Part shown: piece after piece, positions 26,067 through 34,417 of the stretch
Position numbering within the stretch: position 1 is the first letter of the stretch
How the letters are laid out: each line of letters starts with the position of its first letter
Assembly: GCA_036399775.1 (NCBI GenBank)
Contig: DASWMJ010000084.1
Location: 281,188 to 345,187 of the forward strand
Source of the DNA: JADMIH01 sp036399775
GTDB taxonomy: Bacteria > Chloroflexota > Chloroflexia > QHBQ01 > JADMIH01
Reading direction: 5' to 3'
Length of the DNA stretch: 64,000 nt
Translations under genes and position numbers: made by a program
Notes under the pieces: model-generated
Databases searched by the model: none
What the model was told of the DNA's origin: nothing
The model's input: only the letters and a program-made list of their open reading frames with translations

Positions 26067-27086
26067 TTGAGAGTACTGGTAACGGGCATTACGGGATTCG
26101 CGGGCAGCCACATGGCGGAGTTCTTGCTGGGGCAGCCTGGCGTGGAGATATTTGGCATATACAGGCGGCGCAGCAGGCTGGAACACATAGAGGGGCTGGC
26201 CGACAAAACCTACATGATCGAGCCTGGCGTCGCCAGCATACAAACCCTGCAAAAAGCCTTTCAGCCCGGCAAAATCAACATCATAGACTGCGATCTGAAT
26301 GACACTTTCAGCGTGCACAAGCTGATTGGCGCGGTGCGGCCCGACCGCATATTCCACCTGGCCGCCCAGAGCCACGTGCCCACCTCGTGGAACTCCCCAT
26401 ACGCCACGTTGCAGGACAACATAATGGGGCAGCTCAACCTCTTCGAGGCCATACGCGAGGCGGGCATTGACCCTCTCATCCAGATAGCAGGCTCCTCAGA
26501 AGAGTACGGCCTGGTCTACCCCGACGAGGTGCCGATGAAGGAGAGCAACCCCTTGCGTCCCCTCTCCCCCTACGCGGTGAGCAAGGTCACACAGGAGATG
26601 CTGGCGTACCAGTATTACCGCAGCTACGGCATGAAGAACATCGTGTCGCGTGGCTTCAACCATAGCGGCCCGCGCCGGGGCGAGAACTTCGTCGACTCCT
26701 CGTTCGCCAGGCAGATAGCCCTCATAGAGAAGGGGCTGCAAGAGCCGGTCATCTACGTAGGCGACCTTAGCAGCAAGCGCGACTTCACCGACGTGCGCGA
26801 CATGGTACGCGCCTACTGGCTCCTCCTGGAGAAGTGCAAGCCGGGTGAGGTATATAACATCGGCTCAGGCAGCACGCGCGCCGTGCAAGAATCACTCGAT
26901 ATATTGCTTGAGATGTCTACAGTCAAGGTGGAAGTGCGAGTTGACCCCACGCGCCTCCGCCCCTCCGACGTGCTCATACTGTGGGCCGACGCCTCCAAGT
27001 TCCAGGAGGCCACCGGCTGGAAACCCACTATCCCCTACCGGCAAACTCTACAGGACATGCTCGATTACTGGCGGGCGAGGGTTTAG
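26067..27086 (+). CDS. gmd: GDP-mannose 4,6-dehydratase / NAD-dependent epimerase
   Basis: 339 residues from TTG 26067, which has GGAGG nine bases upstream; GTG 26037 is in frame but has no ribosome-binding site and lies at the likely transcription start. Extended SDR: RVLVTGITGFAGSHMAEFLL, CDLNDTFS, HLAAQSHVPTSW, GSSEEYGLV, YAVSKVTQEM (near 168), SRGFNHSGPRRGENFV, RDFTDVRDMVRAYW, YNIGSG. The RRGENFV motif and insertion-free length fit GMD, which makes GDP-4-keto-6-deoxymannose. It is a paralogue of 22977-24263 without the insert. Confidence 0.8.
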   Translation: MRVLVTGITGFAGSHMAEFLLGQPGVEIFGIYRRRSRLEHIEGLADKTYMIEPGVASIQTLQKAFQPGKINIIDCDLNDTFSVHKLIGAVRPDRIFHLAAQSHVPTSWNSPYATLQDNIMGQLNLFEAIREAGIDPLIQIAGSSEEYGLVYPDEVPMKESNPLRPLSPYAVSKVTQEMLAYQYYRSYGMKNIVSRGFNHSGPRRGENFVDSSFARQIALIEKGLQEPVIYVGDLSSKRDFTDVRDMVRAYWLLLEKCKPGEVYNIGSGSTRAVQESLDILLEMSTVKVEVRVDPTRLRPSDVLILWADASKFQEATGWKPTIPYRQTLQDMLDYWRARV

Positions 27087-27394
27087 TCGCCTACTTACCC
27101 TGCATGAGGAAAACTTCTCTCCGTTTGGGCCGTACACGCAGGATGTGTGACTTTGGCGCAGCCCTGCTGGTCCAGTATCTAAGCCTTGTATTCGTGAGCC
27201 ACGTATGGTAATATGTGCATTCCGGTTGGCGCACTTCACTGATAAGTGTAATCTGACCACACGTTAATCCTCCATCGTTATTTCACCCAGCGCCATCATA
27301 CGACTAGAATAATTTCAGAGTGCTTTGTCAGGGGTTGGAAAGGTCCAACCCTCCTCGACGGATATAGTGGCATTTATGGTTCGCCGGAGGAGCC
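27087..27394. other. Intergenic region upstream of the BTAD regulator
   Basis: No gene is supported. The only structure is the 8-bp inverted repeat GGGTTGGA-AAGG-TCCAACCC at 27332-27351, about 45 bases before the regulator ATG. It could be an operator or a leader hairpin. Promoter boxes are weak. Confidence 0.45.
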
Positions 27395-28324
27395 ATGAGT
27401 GGGCTGAGCATTTCGCTGTTTGGAGGGGTGCGCATAGTACATGCCGCCTGGCCGTCTGAGATGAAGGTGACGCGCACGGTGCAGGCGCTCCTGGCCTATC
27501 TACTCGTGCCGTGCCAGCGCAGCCACCACCGTGAGGTGCTCGCCGGGGTGTTCTGGGGCGACCATAACCAGCAACAGGCGCACGGCTGCCTGAGCACCGC
27601 GCTTTGGCGGCTGCGTGCCATATTGGAGCCGCCCGGCATACCGCGTGGCTCATACCTCAAAGTTACACCGTCCGGCGAGATCTCCTTCAACTGGGAGAGC
27701 GATCATCATCTGGACGTTTCGTGTTTCGAAACGCAGGCCAGCCGCTCTTTGAGCATACCCGCCGACCGGATGACCTCCTCGGATGTTCAAGAGCTAGAGG
27801 GCGCATTGGCACTCTACACCGGCGATTTGCTTGAGGGTTTCTACGATGATTGGGTACTGCGTGAGCGCGAGCGGGAGCGGGCGCTCTACCTCAACGCGTT
27901 GCTGCACCTCATGAACTACCACGGGTACCAGGCGAACTATGCTGAAGGTTTGGCCCACGGACGGCAGATCCTGCAGCACGATCCTCTACGAGAGGATATT
28001 CACCGGGCGATGATGCACCTCTACTTGCGGAGCGACCAGCGCGCGCTCGCTGCCCGGCAATACGAAGCCTGCCGCCAGTTCCTGGCCGCGGAACTGGGCA
28101 TCGAGCCGATGGAGGAGACTCGCTCGCTCTACGAGCAAGTGCTATCGCTCAACGGCGAGCATGCAGGACAGGCCACACCTGGTGGCGACCATACGATGCT
28201 GTCTCTGTTGCAGCATTTGCGTCTTGCTTCGCAAGGTTTCGAGGAGGCTCACCACCATCTCAACGATGCTATCTTGCTCATTGAACGCACCCTGGAAAAC
28301 GAGCGTGAGACATACAACAAATAA
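27395..28324 (+). CDS. BTAD/SARP-like transcriptional regulator
   Basis: 309 residues. The N-terminal about 100 residues form a winged-helix OmpR-type DNA-binding domain (LSISLFGGVRIV, RTVQALLAYLL, REVLAGVFWGDH, CLSTALWRLRAIL). Residues about 115-265 form a bacterial transcriptional activation domain of TPR-like helices (LEGALALYTGDLLEGFYDDW, QYEACRQFLAAELGIEP). The C-terminal about 45 residues are helical. The family includes SARP activators; this copy lacks the NB-ARC/ATPase part of AfsR-type proteins. GGAGGAG precedes ATG 27395. It lies directly upstream of the eCIS genes and may control them, though a terminator separates the two. Confidence 0.8.
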   Translation: MSGLSISLFGGVRIVHAAWPSEMKVTRTVQALLAYLLVPCQRSHHREVLAGVFWGDHNQQQAHGCLSTALWRLRAILEPPGIPRGSYLKVTPSGEISFNWESDHHLDVSCFETQASRSLSIPADRMTSSDVQELEGALALYTGDLLEGFYDDWVLRERERERALYLNALLHLMNYHGYQANYAEGLAHGRQILQHDPLREDIHRAMMHLYLRSDQRALAARQYEACRQFLAAELGIEPMEETRSLYEQVLSLNGEHAGQATPGGDHTMLSLLQHLRLASQGFEEAHHHLNDAILLIERTLENERETYNK

Positions 28325-28397
28325 ACTCTCATCACCATGCCCCTTGTGAGACTTCGGAGATACTGGCGTGATAAGGGCGTGAGACCTCCATGATAAC

Positions 28398-28430
28398 ATG
28401 CTGCTGCCGGATCGACAGCAGCATATTTTT
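28398..28430 (+). terminator. Intrinsic terminator after the regulator gene
   Basis: ATGCTGCTG (28398-28406), a 9-base loop, CAGCAGCAT (28416-28424), then ATTTTT. It ends the regulator transcript before the eCIS cluster. Confidence 0.85.
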
Positions 28431-28517
28431 GTCTCCAATCGCCAGGCAGCTAGTAGCTTTCGGCCAACCAACTATTCCTTGAGTTTGCCATCAGTTACTC
28501 CCCGGAGGCAGGTGTAA

Positions 28518-28739
28518 GTGCGAGACAAGACCGACCCGGAATCCAGCATGCACGAGCGACAGACCCATGCATTCATCGTACGCCTCTGGACTGAGCCGCG
28601 TGAGAGCCGTGAAACCAATGTGGAGTGGCGAGGCTCGGTTGAGCATGTACCAACCGGCGAGCGCCGTTACGTCAATAATCTTGACGCCATAACTTTGTTC
28701 CTGGCCTCCTTTTTGAAAAAGATGGGGGCGCGGCCATAG
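28518..28739 (+). CDS. Small conserved-looking protein of unknown function
   Basis: 73 residues from GTG 28518, which has GGAGG at 28504-28508. Not recognised. It has a compact alpha/beta look: FIVRLWTEPRE, VEWRGSVEHVPTGERRYV, then a helix NLDAITLFLASFLKKMG. There are no Cys residues, signal peptide or membrane segment. It is the first gene after the terminator and 55 bases before the glycosyltransferase gene, so it may be the leading gene of the eCIS operon. Confidence 0.6.
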   Translation: MRDKTDPESSMHERQTHAFIVRLWTEPRESRETNVEWRGSVEHVPTGERRYVNNLDAITLFLASFLKKMGARP

Positions 28740-28794
28740 ACCTGTTATAAGGGCAGGCCCAGCCCTACCTACGCCAGCCAGGCCAGGGTCTTTC

Positions 28795-31479
28795 ATGACA
28801 AAGCCTCTGATTAGTTGCATAATGCCCACACGTGACCGCAGGCGCTTTGTCGGCCAGGCCATCTGGTACTTTCTCCGGCAAGACTATGACAACGCGGAAT
28901 TGATCGTGGTGGACGACGGCACGGACCCCGTAGGTGATCTCGTGCCCCGCGACAGCCGCATCCGGTATACACGCCTCGATAATCAGGTGCCACTTGGCGC
29001 GAAGCGAAATATCGCCTGCCAGCTTAGCAACGGGGAACTGATAGCGCATTGGGATGACGACGACTGGATCGCCCCTCACCGGCTGAGCGCACAGGCGGAC
29101 CACCTGTTGGCTACGCATGCCGACGTTTGTGGCGTTTCCACTACGCTGCACTTTCGCCTCCACGCCGGGGACGCCTGGTCCTTCCAGCCGCCGGAGGGCA
29201 CTTTGCCCTGGATCGCCGGGGGCACCCTGCTCTACCGCCGTGACGTTTGGGCTGCCAACCCCTTCCCGGAAACCAGGTGGGGCGAAGATACGGCATTTCT
29301 CAAGCAGCTACCTCCCGGCAGCATCCGGGCCATCGAGGACCCGTCCCTCTACATTGCCCTCATCCACCCCGGCAATATCGCCGCGCGAAACTTGTCCGAC
29401 CCGTGCTGGCAACGGCGACCTCTGCACGAAGTCACCGCCCGGTTGGCCCCCGACCGAGACTTCTACGTGGCGCTACGGAATGGCCGCGCAGCCGTAGCCA
29501 CTGTGCGCCCACCTCTGGAGTCGATCACGGTCGCTGCGCCGTTCATGGTGTACGACGGCTATGGTAGCTTATCCGAGTACCTGGTGATGGGCCTGGAGCG
29601 CAGCGGGGCACGAGTGCAAGTAGCACCATTGCGCTTCGATCCGGCCGCGCTTTCGTCGGAATTCAACGCGATCCTGCAACGCTCTCGCCCCCAGCCCGGC
29701 GACGTTACCCTCTGCTTCTCCTGGCCGCGCGAGAACCTGGCGCGGTTCCGCAACGCCCGCGACCTCTTCATAAATACGATGTGGGAGACAAGCAAGCTGC
29801 CCTCCGGGTGGGCAGACATCCTCAACCAGGCGCGGGCTATCATCGCCCCCTCCCACTTCGTCAGCAAGGTCTTCCGCGATTCCGGGGTGACGGTGCCCGT
29901 TGAGGTTGTGCCATATGGGGTGGACCCGGCTGTATACCACTATGAAGCGCGGCCTGAGCGTGCTGGCCTTACCACTCTGACGGTGGGCACGTTCGTGCCG
30001 CGCAAGAACATCGAGCTTGGTATAGCCGCCTGGAAGCAGGCTTTCGCAGGCGACCAGGAAGCGCGGCTGATAATCAAGACCCGCTTCAGGGTGCAGCCCT
30101 ACGTCCCGGATGACCCGCGCATCCTGTTCGTAGATTCGGAAGAGCTTACGCACGGCATCGCCCACTGGTACCGCCAGGCCGACGTGCTGCTGGCCCTCGG
30201 TAATGAAGGCTTCGGCCTGCCTCTCGTTGAGGGGATGGCGACGGGTCTGCCTGTCGTCGCGCTTGCCTCGGAGGGTCAGGGCGACGTCTGCGCGGGCGCG
30301 GAGGGGCTTGTGCTCCCTGTCCAGCCTGACCGCTGGGAAGAGTTTGACTACGCCCCCTTCGGGTGGTGTGGAGTGCGCGGTGTCCCTGCCGTCGCGGATG
30401 TAGCCAACCAATTGCGCTGGGTAGCAGGCCACCGGGACGAGGCGCGGGCCATGGGCCGGGCCGCATCTGAGTGGACGCTGAAACATCGCAACATCTGGTC
30501 TATGGGGCCAGCCACGCTGGACGTTATGGAGCAATACACGCAACCGCCTCGCCTGCTCCGGCGCTGTTATACGCTGTGGGCCTGCACAGGGGGCACAGGG
30601 GGCACAGGGGAGGCATCCCCTACAAGCGCATATACAGCGGCGCTCATAGCAGCCCTACCTGCGGTCAGGGTCGTTGCCAGCCCTACGGATTTGCGCGGGG
30701 TCCGGTTGCTCCACATCCAGCATGAGGAGGGCAACTGGAACGATGCTGAGTTGGCCCGGCATATCCAGCAGTGCCGCTATGCCGGGGTGCCGGTAGCTAT
30801 CACCGAGCACAGCGTCGGGCAGAAAGCTCGCCCCTGGGAGCGCGACGCCGACGTTCTGGTGGCCCTCAACCCGGAGGACGCGACGCTGTTGCGGGAGCGA
30901 TGGCCTGCCAAACGGATCGAGATGTTGCCCCCCGGCTGCCCAACGTGGTCTCCGCCCCGCAAGCCCACCAGGGAGCGCGTAGTGGGGGTGTTCGCGGGAT
31001 CAGGCATCGAGGAGTTGGCCGGGCGGCTCCATCTACTGTCCGGCGTCACGCTACTGTTGTTCGGCCCGCCTCTGGCATGCGAAGCGGACGTTATAGCCCA
31101 GGCTAAAGCCGCCGGTCTGCCGGTGCGGCGGCTCAACCCCACCCTGTCCGGGTCGGAGTTGGCCTCGGAACTGGCCCAGGCAGCCGACGTGTTGGTCTAC
31201 TGGAGCGATGGCTGCTCGCAGGCCTACACTCGCCACGCCGCGCTGCTGGGGTTGGCGTCGGGCGTGCCGGTAGTCACGTCGCGCGAGGGGTTCTCCGGCC
31301 TCCGCAGCGTGACCTACCAGCCATCGGACCTGACGGAGGGGATAGAGGACTTGCTCGGTGACATGGCGCTACGGGAACGCCTCGCTTCGTCCGCCCGCAG
31401 CTATTGTCACGAGCATACCTGGACGCGCGCAGCCGAGGCTCACCTGGCCCTTTGGCGCACCCTGGAGAGCGGTATGTAA
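28795..31479 (+). CDS. Three-domain glycosyltransferase (GT2 plus two GT-B-like domains) at the head of the eCIS operon
   Basis: 894 residues. Residues 1-220 are a GT-A family 2 domain: ISCIMPTRDR, ELIVVDDGTD, and the metal-binding HWDDDDW near 85. Residues about 245-575 are GT-B-like: a GYGSLSEYL N-lobe motif, VPYGVDPAVYH near 371, VGTFVPRKNIELG, and GNEGFGLPLVEGMATGLPVV near 470. Residues about 590-894 look like a second, more divergent GT-B domain (GEASPTSAYTAALIAAL; SGVPVVTSREGF). A TGG repeat (TGGTGGTG) encoded by a 9-base tandem repeat joins the last two. It ends 15 bases before the sheath gene with no terminator. The acceptor is unknown; a particle protein or cell-surface polymer is possible. 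Confidence 0.75.
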   Translation: MTKPLISCIMPTRDRRRFVGQAIWYFLRQDYDNAELIVVDDGTDPVGDLVPRDSRIRYTRLDNQVPLGAKRNIACQLSNGELIAHWDDDDWIAPHRLSAQADHLLATHADVCGVSTTLHFRLHAGDAWSFQPPEGTLPWIAGGTLLYRRDVWAANPFPETRWGEDTAFLKQLPPGSIRAIEDPSLYIALIHPGNIAARNLSDPCWQRRPLHEVTARLAPDRDFYVALRNGRAAVATVRPPLESITVAAPFMVYDGYGSLSEYLVMGLERSGARVQVAPLRFDPAALSSEFNAILQRSRPQPGDVTLCFSWPRENLARFRNARDLFINTMWETSKLPSGWADILNQARAIIAPSHFVSKVFRDSGVTVPVEVVPYGVDPAVYHYEARPERAGLTTLTVGTFVPRKNIELGIAAWKQAFAGDQEARLIIKTRFRVQPYVPDDPRILFVDSEELTHGIAHWYRQADVLLALGNEGFGLPLVEGMATGLPVVALASEGQGDVCAGAEGLVLPVQPDRWEEFDYAPFGWCGVRGVPAVADVANQLRWVAGHRDEARAMGRAASEWTLKHRNIWSMGPATLDVMEQYTQPPRLLRRCYTLWACTGGTGGTGEASPTSAYTAALIAALPAVRVVASPTDLRGVRLLHIQHEEGNWNDAELARHIQQCRYAGVPVAITEHSVGQKARPWERDADVLVALNPEDATLLRERWPAKRIEMLPPGCPTWSPPRKPTRERVVGVFAGSGIEELAGRLHLLSGVTLLLFGPPLACEADVIAQAKAAGLPVRRLNPTLSGSELASELAQAADVLVYWSDGCSQAYTRHAALLGLASGVPVVTSREGFSGLRSVTYQPSDLTEGIEDLLGDMALRERLASSARSYCHEHTWTRAAEAHLALWRTLESGM

Positions 31480-31494
31480 AGGAGAGGAGGAACT

Positions 31495-33135
31495 ATGGCA
31501 GGCACTTATACTTACCCGGGCGTTTACGTTGAAGAGATCCCCAGTGGGGTCCGCACGATCACGGGGGTCAGTACCTCCGACACGGCTTTTATTGACGTTT
31601 TCCTGCGGGGGCCGGTCAATCGAGCCGTGCGCTGCACCAGCTATGCCGACTTCGAGCGCCAGTTTGGCGGCCTCGACTCCCGCAGCGAGGCCAGCTATGC
31701 CATCCAGCAATATTATCTCAACGGTGGGACCTTCGCCTGGGTCATCCGCGTCACGAACAACGCCCAGACCGCAAGCCGTTCCCTCGAGGATAACCCGAAC
31801 TACTATGCCTCAGGGGCGAGCAGCGGATCTCCAAGTGGCAATAGCATGACGGTCAATGCGGCCAATCCAGGTCGCTGGGGCAACAACGTGCAAGTGGGCG
31901 TGGACTACAAGGGAACGCGGCGGGCAGCGGGTACCGATGAGCCTCTTGAATTCAACCTGGCGGTACGGGAGGTGGTGGAGGTCCGGGGCCGCAAGCAAGT
32001 GCTCTCAAATGAAATCTATCGTAACCTCAGCATGGACCAGACAAGCCCCAGGTATATCCAGAGCGTGATAAATGACCAATCATCGCTCATTAATATTACC
32101 GACATCAGCATGGGCGAAGTGCCAAAGGCTACCGGCGGCGATGTAATCAGCACAATCGGTGATGTCAACTCTGTAGATTTCGTCCCACTGGGGCCAACGC
32201 CCGGCCAGCCAGGTGGCGATGGGGATGCGCCCACCGCCACAGAACTGATCGGCAGCCCCTCCGCTAAAGAAGGGATATACGCCCTGGACGACATCCAGCC
32301 TTTCATCTTCAATATCCTGTGCATCCCGGCCCTCGCCAGGCTGGAGGATGAGGCAAGAGCCAGCGTGATTACGGCCGCCAAGAAGTATTGCCTGGATAAC
32401 CGGGCCATGTTTATCATAGACATCCCGGAGGTGACTGATACGCCAGCCGAGATGATCGCCCTGGCGGACGACATGCACGACGATAACGACCGCAACGCCG
32501 CCGTCTATTTCCCGCGCTTGCAGATCCCCGACCCACTCAACGAGTACCGGCTGCGCAACGTCGGCCCAAGTGGAACGCTCGCAGGCGTCTACGCACGCAC
32601 AGATGCCGTGCGCGGCGTCTGGAAAGCGCCTGCGGGCACGGATGCAGGCCTACAAGGGGCCAGCCCGGTGGTCCTGCTCGACGACCAGAAGAACGGCGAC
32701 CTCAACCAAATGGGCATCAACGTCCTGCGCACCTTCCCGATCTTCGGCTCAATCAGTTGGGGTGCCCGCACCCTGGAAGGCGCTGACCAGCAGGCCAGCG
32801 AGTGGAAGTACATCCCGGTACGGCGCACCGCCCTCTTCATCGAAGAGAGCCTATATCAGGGCTTGAAGTGGGTTGTGTTCGAGCCTAACGACGAGCCGCT
32901 ATGGTCCCAGATACGCCTCAACGTGGGCGCGTTCATGCACGACCTCTTCCGGCGTGGGGCTTTCCAGGGCGCGACGCCGAAGGAGGCATATTTCGTCAAG
33001 TGCGATAAAGATACCACCACCCAGAACGACATAGACCACGGCATCGTCAATATATTAGTCGGCTTCGCGCCGCTCAAGCCCGCCGAGTTTGTCGTCATCA
33101 AGATTCAACAAATGGCCGGCCAGATCCAGGTCTAA
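31495..33135 (+). CDS. eCIS contractile sheath protein
   Basis: 546 residues. Phage-tail-sheath family: N-terminal TYPGVYVEEIPSGVRTITGV followed by TSDTAFIDVFLRGP, RQFGGLDSRSEASYAIQQYY, NGGTFAWVIRV, and the conserved C-terminal region NVLRTFPIFGSISWGARTL, RRTALFIEESLYQGLKWVVF, EPLWSQIRLNV and FMHDLFRRGAF. It forms the outer cylinder that shortens to drive the inner tube. It is the only sheath gene, whereas Afp/PVC-type clusters have several. AAAGGAGAGGAGGAACT precedes ATG 31495, one of the strongest ribosome-binding sites in the window, as expected for a major structural protein. Confidence 0.95.
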   Translation: MAGTYTYPGVYVEEIPSGVRTITGVSTSDTAFIDVFLRGPVNRAVRCTSYADFERQFGGLDSRSEASYAIQQYYLNGGTFAWVIRVTNNAQTASRSLEDNPNYYASGASSGSPSGNSMTVNAANPGRWGNNVQVGVDYKGTRRAAGTDEPLEFNLAVREVVEVRGRKQVLSNEIYRNLSMDQTSPRYIQSVINDQSSLINITDISMGEVPKATGGDVISTIGDVNSVDFVPLGPTPGQPGGDGDAPTATELIGSPSAKEGIYALDDIQPFIFNILCIPALARLEDEARASVITAAKKYCLDNRAMFIIDIPEVTDTPAEMIALADDMHDDNDRNAAVYFPRLQIPDPLNEYRLRNVGPSGTLAGVYARTDAVRGVWKAPAGTDAGLQGASPVVLLDDQKNGDLNQMGINVLRTFPIFGSISWGARTLEGADQQASEWKYIPVRRTALFIEESLYQGLKWVVFEPNDEPLWSQIRLNVGAFMHDLFRRGAFQGATPKEAYFVKCDKDTTTQNDIDHGIVNILVGFAPLKPAEFVVIKIQQMAGQIQV

Positions 33136-33146
33136 GGAGGTAAGCG

Positions 33147-33665
33147 ATGGCACAATTCAGCGTCAACCCCACCCGTTTCGACCCCTATAAAAACTTCAAG
33201 TTTCGCGTCAAGTGGAACGGTCAGTACGTGGCGGGGATCAGCAAGGTAGGCTCGCTCACACGCACCACCACTGTCGTCACGCACCGCGAGGGCGGCGACC
33301 CCAGCACCAGCCGCAAATCACCAGGCCGCACTGAATACAACGCGATCAGCCTTGAGCGCGGGGTAACGCACGACCTGGAATTCGAGCAATGGGCCAGCAA
33401 AGTCTGGAACTTTGGCGCGGGGGCGGGCGCGGAAGCCTCCCTCAAAGACTTTCGCAAGGACATCATTATTGACGTGTTCAACGAGGCCGGGCAAAAGGTG
33501 CTCTCTTATAAAGTCTTCCGGTGCTGGGTATCGGAGTACCAGGCCATGCCCGACCTCGACGCCAACGCCAACGCGGTCGCTATCCAGCACATCAAGCTTG
33601 AGAACGAGGGCTGGCAGCGCGATGCCGACGTAGCCGAGCCTACGGAGCCGTCGTTCGTGCCATGA
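33147..33665 (+). CDS. eCIS inner tube protein (gp19-like)
   Basis: 172 residues. T4 gp19/tail-tube family: NFKFRVKWNGQYVAGISKVG, then a HREGGDPSTSRKSPGRTEYN loop typical of the family, LERGVTHDLEFEQWASKVW, RKDIIIDVFNEAGQKV, YKVFRCWVSEYQAMPDLDA and IQHIKLENEGW. It stacks as hexameric rings to form the lumen. AAGGAGGTAAGCG precedes the ATG, 11 bases after the sheath stop. The C-terminus overlaps the next gene by four bases (ATGA). Confidence 0.95.
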   Translation: MAQFSVNPTRFDPYKNFKFRVKWNGQYVAGISKVGSLTRTTTVVTHREGGDPSTSRKSPGRTEYNAISLERGVTHDLEFEQWASKVWNFGAGAGAEASLKDFRKDIIIDVFNEAGQKVLSYKVFRCWVSEYQAMPDLDANANAVAIQHIKLENEGWQRDADVAEPTEPSFVP

Positions 33666-34417
33666 GCGTCATTTTAGGCGCCGATCATTTGTCGAACACG
33701 GCGGTTTTGGCGGCCTGGGAAGCAGGCCAGGGCGGTACGCCGCTAGATCGGGCGCATGCCCTCCTCTGGTACGCGGTAACCGAGGCAGAGCGCACCGGCA
33801 TGGACGAGTGGACCATCGGCAGGCGCGACGCCCGGCTTCTCGACGTACATGCCGCGACCTTCGGCGAGCAGATCGCCGGGTTGGTGGCCTGCCCGGAGTG
33901 CGGGGAGCAGTTGGAGATCGCGCTAAGGCCTGACGACATCCGCAGCGCCTACGGCGACGCGTCCACCCAATTCGAGTGGAGCGATGACGACTCAGCCTAC
34001 CGGGTAGTGTTTCGCCTGCCGTCGAGCGCCGACCTGCGGGCAGGCACGATCCAGGGGAGCGAAGAGGCTGCCCGCCGCGCCCTCCTTGAGCGTTGCGTCC
34101 TGGTAGCCGAGCGTGCAGGCGAAGCGATACCGCCTGGTGACCTACCGGACGAGATCAGCGCCCGCATCGAGGAAGCCATGTCCGAGCACGACGCCCAGGC
34201 CGATACGCAACTGGCGCTGACCTGCCCCGCCTGCGGGCACGCCTGGCATGCACCATTCGACATCGCCGACTTCCTGTGGCGCGAAGTAGCGGCGCAGGCA
34301 CGCAATCTCGCCAGTGACGTGCATACGCTCGCGCTGGCCTACAGCTGGCGGGAAGCCGACATCCTGGCGCTCTCGGACGCCAGGCGGAAAATGTACCTGG
34401 AACTCTTATTGGTATGA
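33662..34417 (+). CDS. Putative baseplate assembly chaperone with two zinc-finger-like motifs
   Basis: 251 residues. The layout resembles the T4-type baseplate hub chaperone proteins found after the tube gene in many eCIS clusters. It has a helical N-terminus (LDRAHALLWYAV; EWTIGRRDARLLDVHAATFG), then CPECG near 77, an acidic middle, CPACGHAWHAPFDIADFLW near 187, and a helical end WREADILALSDARRKMYLELL. The Cys pairs probably bind one zinc. The role in assembly is an inference from position and pattern. It starts within the tube gene stop and ends in ATGA with the next gene. Confidence 0.7.
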   Translation: MSVILGADHLSNTAVLAAWEAGQGGTPLDRAHALLWYAVTEAERTGMDEWTIGRRDARLLDVHAATFGEQIAGLVACPECGEQLEIALRPDDIRSAYGDASTQFEWSDDDSAYRVVFRLPSSADLRAGTIQGSEEAARRALLERCVLVAERAGEAIPPGDLPDEISARIEEAMSEHDAQADTQLALTCPACGHAWHAPFDIADFLWREVAAQARNLASDVHTLALAYSWREADILALSDARRKMYLELLLV

